DNA of 64,000 nt from Oncomelania hupensis. Its lineage: Eukaryota; Mollusca; Gastropoda; Littorinimorpha; Pomatiopsidae. A program made the position numbers and the translations under genes. The first letter of the stretch is position 1. Each line of letters opens with the position of its first letter. Below the pieces are notes generated by a model that was not told where the DNA came from, did not search any database, and was given only the letters and a program-made list of their open reading frames with translations. This document shows, one piece after another, positions 46,318-56,339 of this stretch. The stretch covers positions 53,696,299-53,760,298 of the forward strand of contig CM072525.1 of NCBI GenBank assembly GCA_036898135.1, given 5' to 3'.

Positions 46318-47640
46318 TGGGTCCGTTCAAGCCACCGGAAAACTTCGATTTTAGCAACCCTACAACATGGCCTGAGTGGGAACAACGTTTCCAAAGATTC
46401 TTCACGGCTTCAAAGCTGAATAAAGAATGTTATTGTTTGTAGATTATAGTCACACGACACTTTCGCATATAGGTGACTACTGGACCGATTTATACTGACA
46501 CCAGCGGGCCAGTTGTTGGTAAAGGGGAAAATAATATGATCACACGTTGACCAATCCGGGATTCGAACCAGCGACCTTTCGGTTACTAGCAAGACGCTCT
46601 TACCAACTGAGCTACACGCCCCCCCCCCCCCCCCCCCACACACACTAACTGAATAAAGAAGTTCAGATAAGTACTCTTATTTACGTCATGGGCCAAGACG
46701 CAGAAAAGATTCTGACGTCATTTCAACTGACCGAAGACCAAGGAAAGGTCTACGAGACTGTTCTAGAAAAGTTTGATGAATATTTTGTCCCTCAAGTGAA
46801 CGTCATACATGAAAGAGCCAGGTTCCACTCGCGAAACCAGAGGCAGGGAGAAACCATTGAGGCTTACGTCCGGGATTTATATGATCTTGCAAAGTTGGCC
46901 AAAATAGACAAACAAGTTGAAGCAATACGGGATCTTCTCGTTCTGGGAGTGATTGATCGTGAGCTTTCTGAGAAATTACAGCTCATACCAACACTAACAT
47001 TGTAGAATGCCATTACTGCAGCACGGCAGTATGAACAAGTAAAGACGCAGCTTACAGAACAACGTCAGACCATTGATGCAGTCCATAGCGGCAAAGGCGC
47101 TGGTGGAGGACATCACAGCGGCGGTCGACGCGACAGTGACGATAGTCGAGGTGGCAGGCCGGGCGGTTATCCACAGGGCAGCGGCTCTGGCCGTAGGGGC
47201 GGCGGTCAGCAGAACCAGCATGCTGGTGGCAGTTCACGCGACCGTGGAAATCAACACTTCAGGCAGAGGGGGAGAGGAGGTTACCCATCATCCTCATGCT
47301 TAAGATGCGGTCGTCACCATGGCAACACAGAAATATGTCCAGCACAAGGAAAAAAGTGCCGAAACTGTTCGAAGTTGAACCACTTCGCAGCAGTATGCAG
47401 AAGTAAATCGATGCATTCAGTGGAAGAGTACCACTACGACTGCTACAACTACCCGTATGAAGAAGAAAAAGAAAAAGCACCCAGTGTGGCACCCAAGCAA
47501 AGCTTCTTGGGCACGTTAAACAGTGAGACCAGCAGTGAACCACCGTGGACAACAGTTCTGACAATTGATAACAGCAAAATCACGTTCAAGATCGACACAG
47601 GGGTCGATGTGAGCTGGACAACGAGAAGAAGTGGGGAAGT
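46318..47640 (+). pseudogene. gag: gag and protease of the gag-bearing LTR element
   Basis: Start at 46318 (MGPFKPPENFDFSNP). A SINE splits it at 46428-46648. It resumes with LIYVMGQDAEKILTSFQLTE, RARFHSRNQRQGETIEAYVR and VLGVIDRELSEKLQ; a TAG at 47003 interrupts the frame; then a Gly/Arg-rich basic stretch and two zinc knuckles (CLRCGRHHGNTEIC and CRNCSKLNHFAAVC). The protease motif FKIDTGVDV lies at about 47590. Apart from the SINE and the stop the frame is open. Confidence 0.88.
46428..46648 (-). mobile_element. tRNA-derived SINE inserted in gag
   Basis: Flanked by a perfect 12-bp duplication CTGAATAAAGAA (46416-46427 and 46649-46660). The minus strand starts in a G-run, then CGTGTAGCTCAGTTGGTAAG (A box) and GGTTCGAATCCCGG (B box). 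The anticodon loop CTAGTAA would give AGT (Thr). The tail lies at the 46428 end. Its body differs from the 42-kb SINE. Confidence 0.92.
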
Positions 47641-48141
47641 CCAGCTATCGTACAGCAGCAGTGTGCAACAAGGTCCTATGTGGTGCAGACGCCTAACGGC
47701 AAGAACTTTCGGCGAAATCGTCGCCATCTCAGGCTGTTCTCCAGTCAGCCTGAACAGCCTTGTCCTTACCCCAGCCCTATCCATAAGCGCCTGTTCCAGT
47801 CCAGTCATGCTTTCCCTGTCCTTGAATCCAGTGACAAGCATGGAGATTGTGGCAGTCCCCGCCACAATGCAGCACGTTCTAGCTGCAACGACTCTGACAG
47901 TCAAAATTCAGAGTACGGTTCTAGTCTGAGTCAGGGCAAGTCCATCGTCCAAATTGGTCAACGTCCAGTCAACGTCCTAGCTCAACTCCCGCCAGATGAC
48001 ATCAGTCTACGTCCCGACGCTTGCAGCGTTCCTAGCGGTCGTCTACCTCCAGGCCGACCTCCCGAGGGCAAAAGCAGTCCGGTTGTGACGATGACCCGCA
48101 GTGGCCGCATCATTACCAAGCCAGCCCGTTTTCAAGATTGA
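47641..48141 (+). pseudogene. pol: pol tail of the gag-bearing LTR element
   Basis: The frame containing YVVQTPNGKNFRRNRRHLR is the typical C-terminal end of Ty3/gypsy integrase. It continues through a Ser/Pro-rich stretch to MTRSGRIITKPARFQD and a stop at 48141. The join to the protease, around 47610-47665, marks a deletion of several kilobases of pol. Confidence 0.8.
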
Positions 48142-48483
48142 TATTTTAAACATTTTTCAAGTTGAACTTTTGAGTTAAAGTAAAATCATCTCCCTTTTCG
48201 GTTATCACAAACTCTAACAAATAACTAGCCAGTTAACTGATTTTTTTTTTTGAAAAATCTCAAAGGAGGGAAGATGTCGTGTTATGTGTTATTTTCGGTT
48301 CTAAGATAAAGTGACGTAGTCTAAGGAAAAGTGACGTAGTCTTTTTCGCATGGTGAGAGTCTGGTTTTGTGCCTGGTTGGACAATGGCCTTTTCAGTTTA
48401 CGGGTTGTTGAAATCTCAATAAATACTTCTTGTTAAAACTACACGTTCGCCTTCGGCCTTTAATGAACGCTCGGAACACAAGT

Positions 48484-49222
48484 CAGCTGATACCAGAACC
48501 AGATTACGGTCACAAACGGTAATGCACAGTGGTTGTTTCTAAAACAAATGACCAAAAACGAAAGAGGAGACATTGGCGCAGCCCAGCAACTACTTTTTGT
48601 GGGGGAGCATTTTCAACTTCGTTTTTAAAAAAAAAGAAGTTATTTTTGCTTTATAAAAAAATGCTTGGCTCACATTTTTATTTTATTAGGTAACCTGATG
48701 TTTTTTTTTTTAAAATAATACAAGGACACAAATACAAAAAGAACACTTTTTGAGCGTAAAGCCTTTACAATTATACAAAAACAAGGCCACAGAACGAATG
48801 GTTACGCCCCTTCTGAGTGGTCACCATTTTGTTTTCATTCGTTGTCACGGCTTCGCTTACACACATTCAGATTAGAACTCATGCGTTTCACAATAAGTTA
48901 TGAAGTTATGTCAACTCCATGGGTGAGCTTTGTTTGCAAAACAATGTGCTTCTTTTACATTTATTTCTGTGAATTTTGCAAGGTCTTTGTTTCTCGAGTG
49001 AGTTGGGCCTACTACTACTACTAGTTGTTTATGAAGTTATTCTGGTACATCAGTACAGCAGTAGTATTACTAGGTCTGTAAATGGGTTATTGTCGCTTGA
49101 TTGTCTACAGGTACCAATTTATAACTATAAAACACAATTTAGGCTATTAATGTAATATTTTTGGTGTTGTATTTACTCCACAACTCCCAACAAGATCTTC
49201 ATATAGTCGAACACTTAATTAA
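48484..49222. other. Non-coding sequence
   Basis: Flank between the LTR element and RTE copy G. No gene recognised; T- and A-runs only. Confidence 0.5.
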
Positions 49223-49231
49223 TATGGACTA

Positions 49232-51103
49232 TCCTATCCTATCCTATCCTGTCCCGTAACCCGAAGGTCGTAGGGGCACCACAGATGATCGTTTAACCAG
49301 CATACTCCATCTTTCTCTGTCCTCAGCAGCCCTGATGGCTTCGCTCAGTGTCAAACCAGTCCATTCTCGAATGTTGTCCTCCCACCTCTTTTTCGGTCTC
49401 CCTTTTCTTCTACCTCCTTGCACTGTGCCTTGCAGAATAGTCTTTGCAAGGCCTGATGATCTGGTGACGTGGCCATACCACCGAAGTTTCCGTTTCTTCA
49501 CCACTGTTAGCAGGTCATCATGTTGTCCAATAGCTTGTGTGATGGTCTGTCGGACTTCGTCGTTGGTGATGTGTTGGGTATAGGAAATGCCCAGAAGTCT
49601 TCTGTAGCACCTCATCTCCATGCTTTGTATTCTTCGTTGGAGATCTGCTGTGAGGGTCCATGCTTCGCAAGCATATAGGAAGATGGAGATGACAAGGGAG
49701 CGCAGCAGTCTTACTTTGGAATGTAGACTGATGGTCCTGTCTTTCCAAATGGGCTTCAACCTTGTCAGGGCAGCAGTTGTTTGTGCGATCCTGGAGAGGA
49801 CTTCCTGTCTGGACCCATTGTCTGATACAATGGCTCCTAAATATTTGAAGCTATGCACTGTGTCGAGGGATTGGCCTTGGACTTTGATGTCCGTATTGAT
49901 GCCATTGGTGTTGTTGGTCATCATTTTGGTCTTCTCTGCACTTATTTCCATTCCATAGGCTTTGGAGGTGGTGTCAAGCCTCTGTACCAGCTGTTCAAGT
50001 TCTTGTTCCTCTCCAGCCAATCCATCAATGTCATCTGCAAAACGAAGATTGGAGATTGCTCTACCCCCTATGCTGACTGTGCCTTCATGGTCTGCAAGAG
50101 CATCCGACATGATGCGCTCTAGGAAGATGTTGAAGAGTGTTGGAGAGAGTAGGCATCCTTGACGCACACCGATTGTTGTTCTGAACCAATTCCCGATGGC
50201 TCTGTTGTGGAGGACTGCACTGGTAGCCTTGTCATACAGGCTTTTGATGACTTCAATAATTTTTGGGCTGATGTTGTACACTTTCATTGTTGCCCATAGA
50301 GCTGCATGCCAGACTCGGTCAAACGCCTTCTTGAAGTCTATGAACACATGATATAGATGTTGTTGGTGCTGTAGGTATTTCTCACAGATTATTCTGAGGT
50401 TGAAAATCTGCTCAGTGGTACTTCGCCCTGCCCTGAATCCTGCTTGTTCTTCAGCTATGATTTGTTCAGCTTGGGGTTTCAACCTGTTGAGTATTATTTT
50501 CAGGAGGACCTTGCTGGGATGGCTGATGAGGCTGATGGTGCGGTAATTTTCACACTCCTGAAGGTTACCTTTTTTGGGAAGAGTGATGACAAGCGACTGG
50601 GTCCATGGTATAGGCCACTCCCCACTCTGCCAGATCTTGTTACAGATAATGGTGAGGGCATCAATCATCGCTTCTCCTCCTGCTTGTAGCAGTTCCGCGG
50701 GTATGTTGTCCACTCCTGCTGACTTCCCTTTCTTTAGCGCTTGCACTGCTGCCTCAACTTCTTCCCGGAGAATTGGGAGGATTTCTTCTTCTTCTCTGTT
50801 CTCTGGACATGCTAGAACTGATGGGTCTCCATTTGGTGTATGGTTGTAAAGGTCAGAGCAGTACTCTGTCCATCTGTCCAAGACTTCTTGTTCTTCTGTA
50901 AGGCATATGCCAGACTTGCTTTGGATAGTGGAGACTTTGGGCTGTTTGACACTTGTCAGTCGCTTCACAGTCTGGTAGGCCTTCTTGCTGTTGTTCTTGT
51001 TCAGACTGTTCTCTATTTCCTGGCATTGATCTTCTATCCAGTTCTCCTTTGCTGTGAGCATGCCTTTTCGGATGTCATTGTTGATTTTTCGGTAGACATC
51101 AGC
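49232..51103 (-). mobile_element. RTE-type LINE copy G, 5'-truncated
   Basis: Flanked by TATGGACTA (49223-49231 and 51104-51112). Minus strand; GGATA tail at 49232-49250. The 5' end lies just after the endonuclease, so only the RT half was copied. It is the least damaged RTE copy in the window. Confidence 0.93.
49244..51061 (-). CDS. RTE reverse transcriptase, open frame of 605 codons
   Basis: Encodes the RT half of an RTE-type ORF2 without a stop. In order: a basic linker, GKSAGVDNIPAELLQAGGEA (about residue 115), GNLQECENYRTISLISHPSK, QAGFRAGRSTTEQIFNLR, HVFIDFKKAFDRVWHAALWA, GVRQGCLLSPTLFNIFLERI, the catalytic LRFADDIDGLAGEEQE, then the thumb and a C-terminal region with KLRWYGHVTRSSGLAKTILQ. 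Both Asp residues of FADD are present. The stop TAG is made by the first tail unit, so there is no 3' UTR. The element lacks its endonuclease and start region, so the frame is unlikely to be expressed, but it is a good reference for the family. Confidence 0.9.
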   Translation of the reverse strand: MLTAKENWIEDQCQEIENSLNKNNSKKAYQTVKRLTSVKQPKVSTIQSKSGICLTEEQEVLDRWTEYCSDLYNHTPNGDPSVLACPENREEEEILPILREEVEAAVQALKKGKSAGVDNIPAELLQAGGEAMIDALTIICNKIWQSGEWPIPWTQSLVITLPKKGNLQECENYRTISLISHPSKVLLKIILNRLKPQAEQIIAEEQAGFRAGRSTTEQIFNLRIICEKYLQHQQHLYHVFIDFKKAFDRVWHAALWATMKVYNISPKIIEVIKSLYDKATSAVLHNRAIGNWFRTTIGVRQGCLLSPTLFNIFLERIMSDALADHEGTVSIGGRAISNLRFADDIDGLAGEEQELEQLVQRLDTTSKAYGMEISAEKTKMMTNNTNGINTDIKVQGQSLDTVHSFKYLGAIVSDNGSRQEVLSRIAQTTAALTRLKPIWKDRTISLHSKVRLLRSLVISIFLYACEAWTLTADLQRRIQSMEMRCYRRLLGISYTQHITNDEVRQTITQAIGQHDDLLTVVKKRKLRWYGHVTRSSGLAKTILQGTVQGGRRKGRPKKRWEDNIREWTGLTLSEAIRAAEDRERWSMLVKRSSVVPLRPSGYGTG

Positions 51104-51112
51104 TATGGACTA

Positions 51113-51960
51113 TTAATGTATAATCATTTTCGTTTATCCTGCTGCAAACTGGCAAAAACTTGTGTTTCCTGAGCCTACTAGAGGGTACTGCAAAATGTTG
51201 TGTAAAAACAATGCCTTTTTATGCACTTTTGTATTAATTTTTGACACCAGAGCCCTTGTTTTTGGAAAAAAAAAACGTGTTTTATTTTTGTGTGAGGGTT
51301 ACCAACTTTGAACAGTTAAATAATTGCCTTAATATTGACAGATTTTAATAATTTAAATTTTGTTACAATTGTAAAGGTCTGTGCTATATCCTGAACCAAA
51401 ATACAATTTTTGTCCGTAATACCTATCTATGCAGTTGCAGTTTTGCTAGTTTAAAACAAAAAAAAACTGTCTTGCTTCTCTATAATAAAGAAGAATAAAA
51501 CAGTTTTAGGAGCCAGTGTAATAGACAAGTTGAATACACACATACGTATGTAGGAGGCCTACGACTTTAAAAAGACGAAAGAAAAGACTTCAGAGCCCGT
51601 GCTTCAACTGAAAGAAGAAGTCAAAAAAAGAAGTGAAAGAAAAAGATGAAAACGAACATATCAAACCTGCCAGTCCAGTGCATAAAATGGCCAGGACAAA
51701 GATGGGCAGTTTTGTGCTGAAACATGACATGGCGATCCACTACAACTGCTGGCTTTCTCCGCATTTGACTTTTGCCAGAGTCGTCAGCAAACATGTACCC
51801 ACATCTCGACAGAAAGCATCTTCGTCCCTCTATAAAATTTAATCAGATGGAAATGACGTACACGTACAAATGACGTAAACATAAAATTGACGTCATATTA
51901 CTGATTTCGGCTCCTCCATTCTCACACTCATAGCCTAGGAAAATAAAAGAAAAATGGTAA
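51113..51960. other. Unassigned AT-rich sequence
   Basis: No supported gene. Small frames (for example 51633-51842) have no recognisable features. Confidence 0.5.
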
Positions 51961-51961
51961 A

Positions 51962-52592
51962 ACAATGTGTTAGTTAGTTTGTTAGTTACTCATTGCTTAC
52001 AGGGTCCAGCGGACTGCAAACAGCCGACTCAGGACCACAAAATAAGGACCACAACTTCGCTGAAAGAGGACTCATCCCTGATCCGTATAAAAGATCTGCT
52101 GAAACAACCTTTTCCTTATAGCTAACGCAATAGGACTTTAATCTTCGTTATTCCTCTTAGTGGTAACACTGAAGGCACTCCACCAGTCGGTCACTTTACA
52201 ATAAAAAAAACACTCCACGCAGGGCACTCTTATCGAACTCCCGTTTACAAAAAATAAAATAGAATACAAACATCATTATAAAATATTAACAAAACTCATA
52301 CATATAAACTGCCTACATTGCTAAATAATATCAATATTCCCAAACTGACCAACAGTCAACAGTCCGTTGGAGCCTGTAAGCAATGAATAACTAACAGATC
52401 TCATACACAAATGAGGAGTATTGGAAGAGTTTTCAAGAAAAAAGGTAGATGACTGGCCTCGCGAAGAAGAAGATAGTATAGTAGATTAATAAAACAGAGT
52501 AAGAATGAGAAAGAACAAAGAAAGAAAGCAACAGTGGGAATTTAAAGCACTACATTACCGGAAAGTGGGGATACTATTTATACAGAAATCCC
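51962..52592 (-). mobile_element. LINE-derived 3' end copy with TTAGT tail
   Basis: Related along its length to 7892-8452, with the same right-hand limit. The minus strand ends GTCGGCTGTTTGCAGTCCGC, TGGACCC, then GTAACTAAC repeats. It holds a 40-bp insertion at about 52360-52402. Confidence 0.65.
52360..52402 (+). mobile_element. Ultra-short LINE 3' end insertion
   Basis: AGTCCGTTGGAGCCTGTAAG then AATAACTAAC is absent from the homologous position of the 7892-8452 copy (between CCAACAG and CTCATACAC). AACAG flanks it on both sides. About 40 bp were inserted. Confidence 0.7.
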
Positions 52593-52785
52593 TAGCATCC
52601 CTTTCCCCCCCCTCCCCACCTCCCCCCCATGGGGATAAAACAATTTTTTACAGATATGATATGGAATTGATATGATAGTAGAGTGAGATTAGATTAACAT
52701 CTTAACCTTCGCCCGACCTCGCAATTTGCTTTGCATAACCGATTATGCGCGTCCTCCACGACCCATGCGTTTTATAGGATTACCG

Positions 52786-52960
52786 GACAATCACCACCCG
52801 GACAATCGCCACCCGGACAATCGCCACCGGACAATCGCCACCAAGTCAATTGCCACCCAGACAATCGCCACCTGGGACAATCGCCAACCGGACAATCGCC
52901 ACCTGGGACAATCGCCACCTGGGACAATCGCCAACCGGACAATCGCCACCGGAAAGTGCA
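52786..52960. repeat. Minisatellite of GGACAATCGCCACC units
   Basis: About eleven units of 14-18 bp, with CCGGACAATCGCCAC and CTGGGACAATCGCCA variants alternating. Confidence 0.95.
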
Positions 52961-53219
52961 AATGCCACCATGTCTTAAAATGATAACCTATACAGTTGGT
53001 AATGAAAAAATCAAATACAGCTTCAGTTTTGGTTTTTTAAAGTGTATATTAAGTGAACGAAAGATCACAGTCTCACTCCAATCAGGTTGACAAAAATGTT
53101 TTCCGATTAAAAAAACAAATCAAACATCAAAACATTAGTCCAACTGTGAACTAAAGTTCACACTTCAATCAAATTGACAAAATTGTGTAAACAAAACAAT
53201 CAGACGTCAGGCTGTGAAG

Positions 53220-53730
53220 TAAAGTTCTCAGTCACACTCCAACAAAGTTGATAGGATGGATGCGATTGCGTCTTCTCATGGAAAGAGCATGTTCGAAGAG
53301 AATGGTTTCGTCTACTCTTTTCACAAAAATTTGAAAGACGACAAGAAAACTATTCTCCGTGTCTAAAGCCGTCACACCTGCCGCGAGGGAGGCCATGCCT
53401 CAGGCCGCCACAACATCGACGGCAGGTTTCAGCGACCGGGTGGTCGCAGAGGCGGCCAAGATCTTATTGTCTCAGCCGGGGAGCGTCAGGGGAGGAGATG
53501 GCAAAGTTGCGACGGGTGAGAGGGGGAGAGAAGATCCAGAACCAGTGCTGGGGAAAAGGGGAGGAAGGCAGCTGGCAGTTTGGGATCCGAGGGGTTGAAG
53601 AAAAATCAAAAGCCTAGACCCCTTTCTTCCAGGCACCATAAACCACTCGAGACGGAGAACCGTTTCGGGGAGTTGATGAACCATGAGGAGATGGATGAGG
53701 GTCAGAAAACTAAAGAGACATAATTGTGCT
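53220..53730 (+). pseudogene. I-like LINE ORF1 C-terminal part (probable)
   Basis: An open stretch (53359-53598) rich in Ala, Gly and charged residues is followed in other frames by NRFGELMNHEEMDEG and a stop shortly before the endonuclease start at 53773. The position directly upstream of ORF2 and the wording fit a LINE ORF1 end. No zinc knuckle is seen. Confidence 0.5.
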
Positions 53731-53772
53731 CTCAGGGATGGAAATATTTAGCTTTCTTTTACTTTATTTTAA

Positions 53773-54223
53773 TGGCTATCTTTCAATGGAATATACGCGG
53801 GATAAGAGCAAATTATGAGGAGTTATGCTGTCTGCTGACAGAACTTCGACCTGAGGTGTTGGCAATTCAGGAGACTCTCTTATCAGACAGCCTATAGATA
53901 TCTCTGGTTACTCGTCACTAAGTTGTCCATCTTTCAGAGGCGTTTCACTCTTTATTCATAGAAACGTCCCATTTCATCCAGATACACTTAACACAAGTTT
54001 ACCAGCAGTAGCAGCCAGAGTATCTCTTTTCAAGTCCCTTACAAAATGTTCCATATATCTGACCCCATCAATAAATGTAAATAAAAATGACCTTGAGAAT
54101 TTGATCCAACAATTACCTACCCCTTTTTTGTTGTTGGGAGACTTTAATGGACGCTCTCCCATGTGGGGCAGCGATCGTAACGATACTCAAAGGAAAATAA
54201 TTGAAGACATTTTAGATTCATTG
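53773..54223 (+). pseudogene. I-like LINE endonuclease, split by the Kolobok element
   Basis: Begins MAIFQWNIRGIRANYEELCC, then LAIQETLLSD; after a frameshift, IHRNVPF and LLLGDFNGRSPMWGSDRN, which are the Asn, Glu and Asp-x-Asn motifs of an APE endonuclease. The sequence stops at the TTAA where the DNA transposon begins. The wording resembles the endonuclease end at 17980, so it belongs to the same LINE group. Confidence 0.8.
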
Positions 54224-54227
54224 TTAA

Positions 54228-54247
54228 AGGTAGTAGAAAGGCAGTTT
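54228..54247 (+). repeat. Left terminal inverted repeat
   Basis: AGGTAGTAGAAAGGCAGTTT next to the TTAA at 54224-54227; one mismatch to the right repeat. Confidence 0.95.
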
Positions 54248-54308
54248 GCTGACCCAATTATTTCTTGGTGCGAGAGTATCGCGAGACGGTTGGAAGTAGG
54301 CCTAAACA

Positions 54309-54325
54309 CGTGACGTCATCTGCAG
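54309..54325 (+). promoter_or_regulatory. CRE-like promoter motif, left copy
   Basis: CGTGACGTCATCTGCAG, containing the CREB/ATF site TGACGTCA, 76 bp before the start codon of the P2X7-like gene. It matches the inverted copy at 60600-60616 in 16 of 17 bases. Confidence 0.75.
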
Positions 54326-54401
54326 TAGACTTTCTCCGACACAAATTTTCACAGCTCAATCATCAATTGTGTACCACCGTTTTACTTTGCGTAAGCTGAG
54401 A

Positions 54402-56098
54402 ATGGCCGAATATGCAGGGTACCAGTTCGAGCCACTGGCCTCGGCCATGGAAAACATCGGCATTGAGTGGGAATCGGAGGAGAGTGAAAATGAAGAGCAG
54501 GGGGAACCAGCACATGTTGCAGACGATGCAAGGTAAACAAAGCACATTCACTCCTGGCGCTCTCTGATTGTCATGTCTTGTGATGAAAATCTTGTTCAAA
54601 TACTGCCTTGTAGTTAAATTTCTTTGACTTTGGTTTCTTCAGCGTCGTTCTCTAATTCATTGATTCAGATACTTTGAGAACCATTCAAGTGTTTAATTTT
54701 TGTTTAGGCATCGATGTTCATGTCTGCCTTTACAAGTGAAGGGGCTGCTAGTACTAGTAGTACTACTAGTCTTGTCAACATCAGTTTGAAACAGTGCAAT
54801 GTTGTAATTGTCAAACTTTGATCAGTAATAAATGTAGTGATGCATGACTGTGTAACCATCAAAGTAACGTTTCAACAACCGACTGTTATCTTGGACCTAC
54901 ATCACTGTTCCAGTACATTCTGCCAATGTAAAAAATGTGAGGTGTGGCCAGGGCAGAAAGATGTTGAAAAGAGGTGCTGCCACTTCTATCAGGAGGTTGA
55001 GTCCCACCTACAGGATGGCCCCCTTTGCATCACTGACCATGAAGGGGCATTTGTGAATTGCTTGTCAAGGTGTGTGTAAAACTCATTTCAGGCTTAATGT
55101 ACACATGCCACATAATTACAAGAAGAAATCTTTATGTGCATCTTAAAATTTCATTACATTTTATTGTATAATAATAATAATGCATTATTTATAAAACACT
55201 GACCCTCACAGAGATCAAAGCGCACACACGTATACAAACACACACCTACACACGTCTTGTTTAAAGCACAAGGACACACTTACAAGCACATTTTAATGTT
55301 ACAAAAAAGTACATTCATTACCGCATTTGGTTTGCTTATAATTTTCCCCCTTTAATTAAACACAGCACAAAATCAAAATCAACTATATATCTACCAAGTT
55401 CCAAATAAGAGTTGGTTTTTGCCTAAAGAACTTTAAACAACAAATTCTAACTATTATGGACACAATTTGTAGTGCAACACCAATTTGTTTTATCTACTAG
55501 TGCTAAAGTCTTATTATGATGTTTTTAATCACAGATACGCCATTGAAACAACAATTGTCCTGCTGAAGCAGAAACTTCGAGAATATTACAGGAATGAGGT
55601 ACAGAGAGATCATCCACATAGGTAAGTCTCAAGGTATCTGTTCTGTTACTATATGTATTAATTACCACTGTAGGAAAGAAAATAGCTATAAATATATATA
55701 TGATATATTGTTGTTTTTCTAATGAAGCACAATAAATAGTGCGAAAGCTCGGATTAAAAATCCATGGAGTTAAGAGTTTATATTAATTATTTTCTATAGA
55801 ACATCTTTTAGCCATGTTTCAGTTATTCCAGCCCAGCTTCTTTTAAAAAAAATTGGTAAAGCAGACCTGATCAGTTGACACAAGTATATACTGTGCTGAG
55901 GCAAAAATATAACATATTTAGTAAAACCTTATATTTTATTTTAGGACATACCGGCATGTTGCCTACTGCAACTTTGTGAGGTGGATTTGGGGGACAACTG
56001 GCAAGGGGAACAGGAAAGTGTTGCCAGCCTGCCTTGTGGCTGCCATACGGAAGAAGTTTCCATCACAAGAGTATGCAGGCTTCAGATATGCAGTGTAA
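54402..56098 (+). CDS. Free-standing P2X7 C-terminal (ballast) domain protein, 4 exons
   Basis: Exons 54402-54532, 54914-55069, 55535-55621 and 55945-56098 join at GT-AG sites without loss of frame and give 175 residues. An acidic N-terminus (YQFEPLAS, then a Glu/Ser-rich run to about 40) leads to a cysteine-rich segment: FCQCKKC (47, 49, 52), RCCHF (65, 66), LCITDHEGAF (82), C93. Later come YRHVAYCNFVRWIWG (127-141) and PACLVAAIRKKFP, YAGFRY at the end. This series is that of the cytoplasmic ballast domain of P2X7 receptors, which in the mammalian receptor binds zinc through cysteines and a guanine nucleotide. No membrane segment or ATP-binding ectodomain is present, so it is not a channel. 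All four exons lie inside the Kolobok element, convergent with its transposase. Role in transposition is unknown; DNA or protein binding through the zinc cluster is a guess. Confidence 0.9.
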
Positions 56099-56242
56099 AA
56101 GGTAACTTTTACTTTTATTTGTTTACTTTTATATTCAAGATATATATCATATTTTATTCTGCTTCGTCTTGAAAACCCAAGTCCCATGAAAGCCAAAGAA
56201 AGTGTAAAAGAGTAGTGCATAAACAAACTACATGTATTTGTA

Positions 56243-56274
56243 AATAAAGAGAAGATTGAACTTTTTTTTTTATT
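56243..56274. terminator. Facing polyadenylation signals of the two convergent genes
   Basis: AATAAA on the plus strand at 56243-56248 serves the P2X7-like gene. AATAAA on the minus strand (plus TTTATT, 56269-56274) serves the transposase. With cleavage 10-30 nt downstream the two 3' UTRs would overlap by tens of bases. Confidence 0.75.
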
Positions 56275-56339
56275 GTGAGTGCTGCAAAGTAAAACTAATG
56301 TAATCTAGCAGTGTTCACAGCAAAACAGATGATTGTAGT

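Larger units (their letters stand above)
44624..48483 (+). mobile_element. Ty3/gypsy-type LTR element with central pol deletion
   Basis: Two 209-bp LTRs (44624-44832, 48275-48483) with about three differences, flanked by CAGCT (44619-44623 and 48484-48488). A PBS-like TGGTGGCAGCGG starts at 44833, flush with the LTR, and the polypurine tract AAAGGAGGGAAGA precedes the 3' LTR. It encodes gag with two zinc knuckles and a protease motif, then jumps to the integrase C-terminal tail; RT, RNase H and the integrase core are missing. Two later insertions, a Harbinger-like element and a SINE, lie inside it. Confidence 0.9.

Noticed and set aside
46500..46640. Functional tRNA-Thr gene
   Set aside because: Anticodon stem does not pair and a 12-bp target duplication encloses it as part of a SINE.
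51633..51842. Lys-rich 69-codon ORF as a host gene
   Set aside because: No domain, no intron signals and no supporting features on either side.
54402..56098. A P2X7 ion channel gene
   Set aside because: Only the cytoplasmic domain is present; no transmembrane helices or ATP-binding ectodomain in any upstream frame within the transposon ends.
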